From Myrica gale (lineage: Eukaryota > Streptophyta > Magnoliopsida > Fagales > Myricaceae): 64,000 nucleotides of DNA. Within the stretch, counting starts at the first letter, position 1. Each line of letters starts with the position of its first letter. Positions 32,226-44,484 of the stretch are shown piece by piece. Location: the NCBI GenBank assembly GCA_963930655.1, contig OZ005605.1:10919501-10983500 (forward strand). Direction: 5' to 3'. Below the pieces are notes generated by a model, which worked only from the letters and a program-made list of their open reading frames with translations, was not told the origin of the DNA and ran no database searches. A program made the position numbers and the translations under genes.

Positions 32226-33900
32226 TCAGGACATTTCATTTACTTTTGTTGTATACATAAGGATGCATGTGTTGTTATCGACCTTTTGAGAAAAAAATGT
32301 ACTCTACAAACATTTTTTTTCTACGCTATTTTCAAGTCTGCTACGGTGCTATTAAGTCTGTTACTTTTTTTTTTCTTTACTTCTATACTTTCTTTCGCTA
32401 ATTCTCTTGTCTTCTGTACTCTTTTTTTACAACGTTACTTTTAGTTTTACCATTTTACTTTTTTGTTTTTTCCCCGTGTTTCCCTTTCATTGGCTAGTCA
32501 GGGATATTTCATGTCTCCGGCACTTCTGTAATTTCATTTACATTTTTTTTCTTTCCTTCCATACACCTCGCATCATTTTAATTTTACTTGTTTGTTTCTT
32601 TTCTTTTTTCTTTTTTTGTTTCATCGTGTTTTCCTTTCTGGCCAGGCGCCATTCATGTCTGCCATTCTTCTGTCATTTCATTTCCTTTCTTTTCTTTTTT
32701 ATTTGTTTTGCTTTCGTTTCATATACTGTTTGGTCTTTTTATTTCGCTTTGTAGACTATTAAAAAGGGCCTCTTCCTCGGGTGGGACCTTAGGAGTTGCC
32801 TAAGTTGCCTTCCATTGGGCCGACAATGGGTATAACTTTTAGCTCTTTTACTTTCTTCTTAATAATACCATATAGCATTTTAAAAGTTAAAACCATACGA
32901 GGAAAAACGTACTACGTATGACTTAACTTTCAGCATGCTGTAAACCAAGACAAGCAGAATTCCAATAAGAGATTGAGAAAACCACAAATTGCTTCATGCT
33001 AGACAGAGGAGAGCGGTGATTGATAACGGTTGATAAACAATTTATTTATAGATAATACTTGGAGTAAATGCACCTCGATCTTTTCGTATATTTTCCTGTA
33101 AAAAATACAAATGAACCCTAGCCACCTAGGTGTAAACCCTCTGATGGTTAAGTCAGTATCTTCTTTCTTTTTCACAATGCCTCAATTGTTAACTTCTAAT
33201 TTTTGCCTTACCTTTCTTCTTCCTTGCCCTTTGCTTTTATAGTTTATTTTCCACGTTCCCTCGTTCCTCTTTAGGGCTTGATCCCTCGTAACTTCATATC
33301 GTGTATGGTTTCCCTCCAACACGTCTTCTTGTGTGTGGGATGTTTGTTTCAGGTGAGGAGTTCAAGATTTTTGGATGTACGCATTCGTGTTATTGACAAC
33401 CGATCCACTTCTTCTGGGCTTGGGGCAACTTGGGTCTTTTGTTGTTGTTGGTTGCACATATAATCAACTCATCTGGCCCAACTTGTTGGGCCATCTAATT
33501 TAGGTGTGTTGTAACCATCTGGACATGGGATATAATTTTCTACGTGGAAAATCATTCAACCAAGTGTAATGTGGACCCTTAGCCAACCTTTGATATTCCT
33601 GGTGAATATTCTCATCTTTTGCCTCCCAAGCTTCACTCTTAATTCCTAGAGTATATCAATCTTGTTGGCGATTTTATCCTCATTGATATTGGTAAATGAT
33701 AGCCAGGAAGTATAGGCAACACAAATATGCAATCGTCATTGAAAGTAAATAAAATACATAATCGATAAGTACATATCAAGTAGTGACAATACATAAATCT
33801 ACGCAAATTTTCGTTTCGGTGTCGTACGAGATTGCTCCTATCGATCTGCTCCATCATTTTTATGCATTTCTTGTTACATTAGTTGCATCCTCCTTCCTTA
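32226..33900. other. unassigned; includes pyrimidine-rich tract
   Basis: Bases about 32300-32760 are T/C-rich on the plus strand and make long but compositionally biased open frames of Phe, Ser and Leu, which I reject as genes. Bases 32760-33900 are mixed AT-rich DNA without recognised motifs. Confidence 0.5.
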
Positions 33901-35370
33901 CTGATCTACTAGGTTCTGTTGCTGCTCCTCCATCATCTACTAATGCTCTCACATCGTCGGCTCCATTTCTGATTGCTCTTCAAATTCCATCTGTCTAGCC
34001 CTGATCTCCTCTATCTTTAATCTGTCCTCTTCCAATCTTAGGACAAATCAATGGACAATGCTGACGAAGATGATCCAACATACTGTACTGAACATCCTAA
34101 ATCTCGCACGTAACTCACTTTTGCCCCAATACCTCAGCAAAAATCTACACTTCAGTGTATGACTTTCCCTCCGACTCATGCTGGATAGTAACACCTCTAT
34201 TTTTTCCTAAAAAATTAGAAATGAAGATAAAGTTAGTACACATGAAACATAAGAGATAACAAATGCATAATTTAATCGAACGTTACAATTTACAAAATTT
34301 TCCAGTGCATCTTCTGATGTCCACATGTCATCCTTATTAGTATGTGTATTTATTTACACCAACGCATGACTAATGTCATCAGATTCTGGATTTTTCTGTA
34401 TACCAAAAGAAAAATAGAATGTGCATATTAAAATATCTAAGTCATTTATTTAAGTAATATCTCTAAAAAATGTAAATTTATTATTTACTAACAACACTCT
34501 CGTGCATTGGAAGGACCTTGCTCTTGATACGTGTACAATCTTAGCTTAGCTTTATTCTCCTTGTTGATTGCACTCCTGTTCTTTATTATACATTTACAGT
34601 TGTTACTATAATTAGTAATAAAATACAATTAACGTTTAGGACCGAATAAAATTTTTTAATCTAAAATTCCTCCATCGCCAATAAATCATGGACAAGAGAC
34701 AATTCTTCCTTGTTCATCTCGGGATACAGGTGCCCTAATGCCTCTTCTTTAGAATTGAACACCTAGTAATGCTGAAATTTTATATTTCTGTGCGTCTTGT
34801 ACGCTGTGTTCATCATAAATGTCATAGTGATGCGATCCTCGGCTTGTTCGTAATCTAGTTGGAAATCATCCTTAACATATATAACAGTTAGTACGTATAA
34901 AAGTTTCGAAAATTAAAATTAAATAAATTATACTTATCAATACTCGGTGCATCATATATGATTTAACCTCGTTGGGAACTTCCTTTCACTTAATCGTCCT
35001 AAATGGGAGATGCTGTCGAACAAGCGCACCAATAGGGCTTGATAGCATCGAGGACGGCAAGTCATCACCTCCTGTATGTTCATTAGGGATAGGACAATAA
35101 ACTTTCCTCAAGTACGAGCCATGAGTAATGCAATCCCGCGCGTACTACCCCTGATGTGTCTGATTGCGAACATAATATTTAATCAAGATCAACGAGGAAA
35201 GATACTTACACGCACAACTATTTTGGGTGCCTAATGGACTGGCTGTGGTAGAGGACGGTAATTTGTGCATATCTCCAAGTGAAGGAATTGACACTACTAG
35301 TGCACCAGAAGTACTCTCAGCTCGAACCAATGAATCGCACCGAAGACGTTTTCCTCCCACTGGCCTCATG
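33900..35370 (-). pseudogene. CACTA TNPA-type (plant transposase 24-like) remnant
   Basis: On the minus strand about 35095-34930 reads LPSSMLSSPIGALVRQHLPF, a stop, then KEVPNEVKSYMMHRVL. This fits the IG-x-VR-x-x-P...W-x-x-VP-x-x-VK pattern of the second CACTA protein. Downstream fragments (HLYPEMNKEELSLVHDLLAM near 34700) are open but unrecognised. Several stops and AT-rich intron-like gaps are present. Confidence 0.55.
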
Positions 35371-35734
35371 TCATCCTGTGACCAAAAAAATCAATATTAG
35401 AGAAAAAAACACCATGAATTATGTTACTCAAAATGAATATTGAAACGATAAAGTTACTTTAGCCCTCGGAGTCATATTCTTTTGAATGACTACAATCTTC
35501 ACTGAATGATTCCGAGGAATCATCGCTTCCTTGTATTTCACGTTGTTGTTGACCACTCTCATCGGTTACCGACACATAAGCCTCGACGTTATTTCTAGTC
35601 AATGGGATCCTATCAAAGGAGCTAAAATCCAGAAAAAGTTCATTAGACTCATTCTCTTGGTATGCTTTATGGTTCAACGGTCCTTCTCCATCTTCACTAG
35701 CTTTCGCCTCAATAGCTGGAATATCATACGTGTT

Positions 35735-38155
35735 TCAATGGGTAATCTTTTGAACAATCTTCCAGTGACCGCCCAACTTCATATCATCGATATAAAACAC
35801 TTGATTCGCTTGAGATGCTAGCATGAACGGGTCTTCTTTGTACCACTTTCGGGATGTGTTAATACTAACAAACCGACCAATTTTATCAATACCCAAGTTT
35901 TGAATACTCAAGTCAAACCAGTCACATTTTAGTAAATAAACTAAATTCTCTTGCAAAGAACGTAACGCGTAAATCTCCATGACTTGGCCATAAAATTCAA
36001 CGTCTTCCTCAGCATGGTCTCCTGGAACAATCATGCCACAATTCCGAGTACTTCAAAATTGTTCACAAAATACCGTGTGAAATTTAACTTCAATCACTAC
36101 AAACCCAGATAACAAAGTGCCCGTTGATTCGGACCATATGCTAATGCATACAAATCATCCAGAACCGAGCCCAGATTTTAATTGCGCATAGTTTGAATCT
36201 AAAATAATAAACATAGTGTTAATAAGAATAAAAAAATAAATAAAAATAAAAATATAATAGACACAAAATTAAATAAATACTCGATTTCAAAACCATAACG
36301 AAAATCCTTCTTCGTGGCTTCTATCAACATTTAATGGCGATTACCTCCTCAGCTCCTCCAAGTGCTCGCTATAAAAAAATTAGATATCTTATAATAAACT
36401 AAAATATCATGAACTGATAAGTGTTTAAATGAGCAACGATTGTAATATGTGCTTACTCTATATGTTGGCTGATTGTCGAACGATTGTACCACTGCGCTTT
36501 TCTAAATTCATTTCTATCCAAAACGTAACCCCATACCATCCCTCAGGCCGTGACCAGTTCGTAATGAAATGCTTCATCTTCCTCATATACCTCTCCATTG
36601 GATACATCCACCGAAATTGAACTGGACCCCCAAGTTTCACCTTTTGAGGTAATGAATAGCTAAATGAACCATAATAGTAAAAAATGATGGAGGGAATAAA
36701 TGTTCCAACTTGCAGAAAATCATTTTGATGTCCTTCTCTAACTAGTCCACAATGTCTAAACGTGTTGTTCTTGAGCATAACTCTGAAGAATAAGCTCAAT
36801 TTAGTCAATGTTGTACACACTTATTTTCCTAACAACTCATGTATTATTGCGGGTAACAGTCACTGCAACAAGACGTGTGAATCATTGTGTTCGCATTGCA
36901 ATCAGGGCATGCTAATTGTCCTTTCATACTCCACCCGAGAGATTCCCATAAGCCGGAAAGTCATTTATTGTTCAAAGCAAAGCAACATGTAACTTGAATG
37001 AACTTGACACGGCCGCGCCGTACGTCTGCACTCTATTGTCCCATAAGTTCTTCAACTCTTCTATCAAAGGTTGGAAGTAGATGTCGATATCGTTCATGGG
37101 ACTTCATGGGGGCATAATGTATGGAATTAATACCACTAGCCATATACTATACGATAAGCTCATGTTGTCAAACGGATTGAACTCATTAGATGCCAAACCC
37201 AACCGGACCTTCCGAGATTCCTAACCAAACCGTTCACAATTCTTATTGAGGTCCCCCCTACCACAGAGTTTGTGGGATGCCTCATCACCTCATCTTCAAC
37301 CACACGCTTCTCTTGGTGCCACCTAATATCCGTTGTCGTTTTCCTTGATAAAAACAATCGGTGCAACCTCAGTTTCAAGGAAAAATGTTGCGGTACTTTT
37401 TGAGGAACCTTTGATTTCCTATTATGACTGTACTTTCACCTCGATGTCCACACTATGCTCCATCCAAAACAGTATACAATCATTTAAGCACACACATATG
37501 TTATCATGGCTAAATCCCAAATTATTTCTTAATTTTTTTGCCTTATAATAAGATTTAGGAACTCCCCCTCCGACAACGCATCTTTTATCAAGCATAACAC
37601 ATCTTCAAATGCATTTACAATCAAATTATTCTCCGACTCCGCATGATGTAACCTAACAACGAAGGACAACTTCGAGTACTTCTTACACCCGAGATACAAC
37701 TCTCGCTCAGGATTCGCCCATAACTTTGGTGATGTTCGTAACCACTTTTTGTAGGATTTGCATCCTACTTTTTTTTACAATCCAAACATCACAAAACACA
37801 CGTATTCCAATACATGACTTTATTACATTTTTTGCAAACATCAATCCCTTATAAACTTCTGCATGCATGCCAATACAACTTTAACATCTCCTAAATATTC
37901 ACAATTTTATCAGAATCCTACAAATTGCTTCCAAACGAACATCCCCTTTGTATACGAGGAAAACCCGTCTCCAGACCCTGATTCATGTTTTTCAGGACTC
38001 GACATATTTTGACCAGCGTTACCATCAACCCTTGCGCCCGCCTCAAAATATTCTAATGTGTCTCTCATATCATTATTTAAATCTCCCTCAGAATCCTCAC
38101 TACTCAGTTCAGGTTCTAAAGTCACTACCCGGTTAGAAACTTCTAAAATTGACAC
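35735..38155 (-). pseudogene. CACTA TNPD-type transposase, decayed
   Basis: Blocks occur in the expected order on the minus strand. KKWLRTSPKLW and ELYLGCKKYSKLSFVVRLHH (about 37750-37640) are from the N-terminal half; DIRWHQEKRV and VMRHPTNS (about 37330-37260) from the transposase-21 region; LGGPVQFRWMYPMERYMRKM (about 36630-36570) from DUF4218; and NTSRKWYKEDPFMLASQA with QVFYIDDMKLGGHWKIVQ (about 35870-35750) from DUF4216. The catalytic core between is mostly deleted or shifted. An acidic open frame at 38155-37910 may be part of the N-terminal region. Confidence 0.8.
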
Positions 38156-41100
38156 TCAGTGTAATACTCAATGAGTGTAATTTCGGCCAAACCCTATTAT
38201 GAATAAATGATCCTCCATCTCGTCTACACGTTGGAAGAACACATTCTTATCTGTCCATGACTATCTGTATAACTACGGGCCACAATCATAAAATCCCCAA
38301 CACAATCACTATACTTCGCACTTTTGAGTCTATCAGCCTCACAAGTCTAGCTCTTATACACATTGTTCCTTCAAGGTCAAAATACAAACAATAATGACAT
38401 TCACACTGAACTCCAATTTCTTCTGGTGATAGGTCATATCCCATTCAAGTTTACAATATCACGTACTACACGTAATTGACTAGACCATTGTCATCGATGC
38501 TTTAGAAATTTTTATAGCATTTCTCTTCAGTCCCATATACATTCCTACAACATTAAGCATAAACACCCAACATTGAAGGCGAGTGTGTAAGCTCAATTCT
38601 GAATATTTATCTGAAGGAAAAAAAGAGATTTGCATCGAAATTTCTAAACACATCTGTCATAATAGCATATACAATTATGTACATTATGGATATTGTAAAC
38701 TCAAATTGTTCATAACGTGAACAATTCAAGAATTATACCAAGTTTGCTATCCGAACTTCGTGTAATTCTTAAACGGGGCTAAGGCTACTAAATGAATGCA
38801 TGAAAGATAACAGCAAAAACCGTTTCAACGGAGTCAGAACCGTCAAAACCATACATACGAGCGTTCAGACATATATAGAAAAGTGTTCGAACCAAACAAG
38901 AGCATCCAGACGGACCATAATCCATCCGGACTGCGATTGTTGAACATTTTTCTTCGACGAACAAATGCCAAAATTCTTCACAAAATCATCCCAAAATCAA
39001 TCCAAATTGCAAACACTTCAATCCAACCCTAAACTCCATTTTTATCATTTTAGACCGTAAAAATTCGAAAACACATGCTTTGACATCCTAAAGTCCATGC
39101 TTTTCATTCTAAAACAAATAAAATTTTCAAATCCACTAACCTCAAATGCAATCTAATGTGAAATCCCAAATGAGTAGCTCCTTCCACACCTTTTTCAATG
39201 AGATCGGACGCCCAAAATCAGCTCCTCTTTTCTCCTTTTGCTCAAATCACTCATTTTCTAAGTGTTTTCCTGTTTTTTGATATAATGTCTGCCATTTACC
39301 AAAATCAGCTACACCCTTCGGATGCCATAAATTGTCACGCCTCGAACGGCATCCCGCAGGGACCGTGACAGCCGCGAGCAATCCCCTAGATAGCTCCAGC
39401 ATTCTTACATATATGCTTACAGCGGAATAAAGCAGAATCTCGAGAGAACGAGCCAACTCTCATCATAATAAGGTTCTCGACAATCTTTCACCTTAATACA
39501 TATATAACATGTCTGATACTTAACAAATGACGGATCTCATCGATCCTGTCACCTCCACAAGATACGAACATAATCTTTTCCTTCTAAGTCAGGTAGTCCT
39601 CCTGACTTTCTTCACCTGGAGCATCTGGAATGACACGATTTTAAAAACGTGAGTCAAAAAGACTCAGTAAGGGAAAACATAAACTTAAAACATGCTCTTG
39701 ACTTGTACTTGCATAATCATGAAAGAGAATAAACTTGATTCGTGATGCACATGCATGCTCATGGATATGCATATGCTCTTGCTTGAAGTTGGCCCCAGGC
39801 CCTTGAAAATATCTCTTTCATGCTTGCTTGTGAAATCGGCCCCTGGCCCTTGAAACCACTTATTCATACTTGTGCCACTCTTGGCCTTTTCATAATCATT
39901 TCATATCTCTTACTTGTGGGCTCGCTCCATTTAACCCCTGAAGTCAGGGTTGTGCGTTCCCTTTGGAACCGTCCCCGAATTCCCTTGGAGACCTTACATG
40001 CGGTCAGCTAGCGCACATTCTCTCATTTGTCCTTCAGTGGCTAGACATGACCCTTGGAGGCACCACACCTTCTCAATGTCCTTCAGTGTGGTTTGCACAA
40101 CCTCGTGGATTCTCTCATCCTTCTCACATTTGTCCTTCGGTATGGGAGTCCATCTTGATGGTACGGTACCGACCAGTGCCCCTTAACTTAACTTATCTTT
40201 TCATAAAACTTTCCGTAATCTTTCCATAATCATTGCATAAACATTCTCTTTAGAAAAATTCATGCAATGCACATGTCATGTCATGCTTGATCAAAATCTC
40301 ATGCTTGTTCATGAAATGATGCAGTGTGTCATTCTAGTTTTGAAAAGAACCACTTACTGTCCACTTACAGTACTCCTCGCACTTATTGCACTTACACCAA
40401 TCCACCCAAACTTAGGTTCGGTCTTCGCCTACAAGCGATACTGAAATGTTCAGTCATCCACATTCAACAAAACATACAAACGTATCATATACAACTTTAG
40501 TTTCAGAATTCATATTTTAAATCATATGATTATATTATATGGCCTTCCTTGTAAACAACGTTAACTTTCATAAATCCAGGTGAAAACAACAAGGATCATA
40601 TATATCAAACAATTCCAATTATGTGAACTTCTAGGATATTTCAATTCGATCCTTTAACATCTTTTTTCATAGCCTTGATATCCAATATCAAATCTGTAAC
40701 TTATTCAATCATTATCGGAATGATCTGAAATTCGGTTTGAATTCTTTTATCTTTATTGACCTTTGCCCTAACCTTGTGTCGGAAGGCAAACTATGCCGTC
40801 AAGATCAACTTAAACCGAGTCTAATGATCTGCCAAGGTTGCATGCAACAATATACCCGAGCAAGTTGCTGTCTTTATTTTATTCGCCTCCGACTTGGATA
40901 CAACCTTAGTACATTTATTCTATCCCGAAAGCATCACTGAATTTAATTCCTTTGCACCATAATCTTACACGGTTACAAGTAACAACACCACATTTCCACA
41001 CTATGGCATATTTGCCCAAGCATGCACAAAACGTATTTTGAACTATGGTCCATACTTTTACCTCCTCTTAGGCTTTCTCTCTTAAATACCTCTGGTGCAT

Positions 41101-41845
41101 TATTGACATCCTAGGTCAAGATCCATCCATATATGCTTCTTAGATTCCAAAATCTATATTAATCCATCAAGGGAAGACTAACAGGACCTTAACAACATCC
41201 AATGGTTTTCGACTTCCTTCATGTATAAACTTGTAAGGTATATAAACTATAGAGCAATGGTGCCTTTCTTATCATCATATCCCAACTCTCCTAGCCCTTA
41301 ATTCATCATGTAAACCCAATGGCATAAGGGCGGCAACCAACATTTCATATTAAGAATTCTACATCCAATCAGCAACCTATATCATGTTTAATTTCTATTC
41401 TCCTTGTTCCACACTTTTAATCTTCTCTTTATATGATCAAGGCTTCTTTAAATCTTAAAATTCAATCTCATTCACTCATCGTATGTTTCGGCCAACCCTT
41501 GACCGATCTAATTAAATCCTTACTCCCCACTTAACACCGCAGGGCCTTGTTAATCCTTCTCAGCTCTCACTTGGCTTGTTGCCTCCAAAGAATAGGTTTC
41601 CTTCTCTATACTATGAGTGTCAGAGAAAACATATCGACACGCTTCGGTTCTATAACCATTTAGGAGCCTATCGTGGAATTCACGAATAGTGATAATTAGG
41701 CGCTTAGCTTAATCTAACGGTATAATATAGTTGCCGGATTTTTCTTAATCCAATTTGAACTTCCTGTTCATCACTTGACTTCGTACTTTTCATTCATCGG
41801 AATATTTCCGAATGGCAACTATGTTATATTTCTTTGATATCATAA

Positions 41846-41853
41846 ATAAATAA

Positions 41854-41888
<35 letters not shown>
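41846..41888. repeat. AAAT and TA microsatellite
   Basis: About four AAAT-type units are followed by about 14 TA dinucleotides, inside LTR copy 3. Confidence 0.9.
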
Positions 41889-41889
<1 letters not shown>

Positions 41890-43779
41890 CTTTAATCCTT
41901 TTAATCATTTAAATATTTTATTTAATCTTTTCTTCAACTATTATTCAAAACTTAGGGTATTTAATTATTAAACCCTATTACAAAATATTTATATATCTAT
42001 TCCCGATTAGGGTTTTAATCAATTAATAGATTAGGGTTAAATCCAAGCCTCCCATTATTTAATGTACTTAATAAAATCTTTACAAGTGTACTTCACTTAA
42101 TAAATTCGGCCAAGACCTATTTATTCTAATTAAATCTTTAGTACATGCTTTCAACACAAGGTTTTGCTAATTCCTTATAACCCTAACTTCTAAGCCTTAA
42201 TATCCTTTAATCCGATTAGCCAATCCTAATCTCATTTATGCATCCTGATCAATAATATTTCCATTTATCACAAACTTGCAATTAGGGTCTCTACACACTA
42301 GGCATTCGGCCAACACCAAGTTCTATGTGTTCTTAGTCAAAATTTATCTCCAATGGTGACCCCTTCCTCCATTCAATAGATTCACAACTTAGGAGCTAAA
42401 AATCAAAACACAAACACAAGTTATCACTAATAGCAATATTCGGCCAACACCAAAATATCACAACACTACTAGGTTTTCTTCGGTTCTTTTGCTTTGCATG
42501 CATTCTTCACATTTCAAGGTTGATTTTCATGCAATAGATTACTAAACTTACACGTAGTATGGTCAACCAACAGATCCAAGCATATATAAAATCATTCTCA
42601 AGGATTTAGGGCACACATGGTTCGGCCATACACCTAAACATCACATTTTTCATACCCAAAATCACAACATGCATATCCTTTGCATTTTATCACCTATCTT
42701 GCATGTATCAACTTCATATCTTCATTATTCATAACCACATGGCCAGATCTACACTTTAGACACCTCAACAACCCTAGATTTAAGGAAATATCCAACTTAC
42801 ATCCAACAAAACCTAACATAGGTTTAGATCTTCTAACTTCATCTAACATTCATTGTCCATTTCTTACATTTTCCAACATTCAACCTTAGATCTAAAGCAT
42901 GTATGTCCAGACACTTGCACATAACCATGATCAAAATCCAACCAAAATAAAACATAAAAACCCAAGATCCCAATACATAAAGGGTTCGGTTAGCAAGGAA
43001 AATGTGAGATCCATATTTTACCTTGTTGTTCCTTCTTCCTTCTCTTTGTTCCTTTGCAAGCTTCTCCTCTCTTTCACCTACTAAACAACCTAAGGTTCTT
43101 AATCATTCCAGATCTCACCATATCCAAGCATGAAACAACTCAAACTCTAAGATCTATACACAAGAGAGTTCGGCCATCAAGAGGGTTTTTACCTTAGTGC
43201 TCCTTTGTTCCTTTTCTCTTTTTCCTTTGCACAACACCTCTTTTACTTCACTTCCTTCTTCTCCTTTCTTCTTCTTCCTTGTCCTCCTTCTTCCCTTTAC
43301 ACAAAATCCCCTTGATCCAAGCTCAAATCTCAGCCTTTTGGTTCAAAGGTTTTGGCCTCCCCTTGATTTCTCTCTTTTGGGTATTCGGTTTCTCTCTTCT
43401 CTTTGGTATTTGGTTTTTCACTTCTAGGCTTTGTGTTGCACGACCAAAAGAGCCAAAAATGAAGTGAATAAGTGTGTGAGAGTGAGTTGGTCGTGCAAGG
43501 CTCCCCACAAGAGACAAACTTGGATGAATTTGGACAAGAAATCCGGCCATGTGTAAAACCCACCTTTTCATCTACTTTTTCAGTTTTGTCTCCCCTTTGT
43601 CCCCTTTGGCTTGCAAGAAATTCACCCTCCACCACACATTTGAATTCCACATTTAATGCTTAGTTCCACCATTTAGTTCATTTGGTTGAAATCCAACTAA
43701 TTTGGTTTGTTTACATATTCTAGTTACTTAGTAAAATAAATGAAGATTAGCACTACTAATCTCATATTATAAACTTGAC

Positions 43780-44185
43780 TTCAAGGCCCATTGGGCAGCC
43801 CAATAAATCCTTAATCCAAGGCCCAACATTACCACCTAAAGCCCAATTCATAAGCCTAAGGGCTTAGGCCCAATGTCCAACTTCCTTAAGGCCCAATAGC
43901 ACCATTACAAGGCCCATTGCCATGGGCTTCATGGCAACCCAATATCATGTTTTCCCAAGCCCATCTCCATGATTATTTTGGCAGCCCATTAGCATGCCAT
44001 TATAAGCCCAATATACACCAAATGCTATAAGCCTCATGGCAGCCCAACATCACACTTCAAGGGCCCATCATCACATTTAATTGGGCAGCCCATATGACAC
44101 AACTTCAAGGCCCAATTATATCCAATAACCGGCCATAAATGGGTAGCCCAATATCAGCCCATTATTTGAGGTTTCTAAGCCCAAC
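43780..44185 (-). promoter_or_regulatory. GCCCA/TGGGC (site II-like) array in LTR copy 3
   Basis: GCCCA occurs about 17 times in 405 bases on the plus strand, mostly as aaggccca or cagccca, which is TGGGCT/TGGGCC in the element's own orientation. TGGGCY is the plant site II element bound by TCP factors. The array lies where copies 1, 2 and 4 have GATAAG repeats. A promoter role is inferred. Confidence 0.55.
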
Positions 44186-44484
44186 ATGCAAGTCTTAATA
44201 ATCCAAAATCATTCATAAGAAAATCCTTCAAAAATTAAAATCAAGAATATTGAAGGAAAATATACAATTAATCTAGCAACATGAAATTGGTTACTATAAA
44301 ATTTAAATTCTAACCATAGCATTTAAATCATAACATCACATATTAAAATTTCAAAATAATTACATATACATTTTCTTAACATAAAATCATGCCTTGGCCA
44401 AGCAAGGTTTCTTTTAATACAGAATAGGCCATGGAATCCTTCATCTAGTAATGAAGTAGACACGGGTTTCTTCGGGGTCTTACA

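Larger units (their letters stand above)
33900..39332 (-). mobile_element. CACTA (En/Spm) element, coding part, split by LTR copy 3
   Basis: Two decayed CACTA proteins lie on the minus strand: a TNPD-type transposase (about 35735-38155) and a TNPA-type protein (about 33900-35370). Short GC-rich repeats such as tccggac, cgttcag, gttcgaac and ccagacg cluster at 38830-38950, resembling subterminal repeats, and occur again beyond LTR copy 3 at 44500-44880 and 46490-47200. Clean CACTA termini were not found on either side. Confidence 0.7.
39333..44484 (-). mobile_element. giant Ty3/gypsy solo LTR copy 3, TSD TAAAT
   Basis: In plus coordinates it runs TGTCACGCCTCGAAC...GGGGTCTTACA, 5,152 bases, the longest of the five copies. 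Flanks TAAAT at 39328-39332 and 44485-44489 are identical. It inserted into the CACTA element. The 3' module arms are at 39625-39636 (CTGGAATGACAC) and 40326-40337 (GTGTCATTCTAG). Unlike copies 1, 2 and 4 its 5' portion lacks the GATAAG array and has a GCCCA array (43780-44185). It also holds a TA/AAAT microsatellite at 41846-41888 and a pyrimidine-rich block near 43190-43420. Confidence 0.88.

Noticed and set aside
32407..32803. Phe/Ser-rich open frames as membrane proteins
   Set aside because: Translation of a pyrimidine-rich low-complexity tract; no start context or conserved motif.
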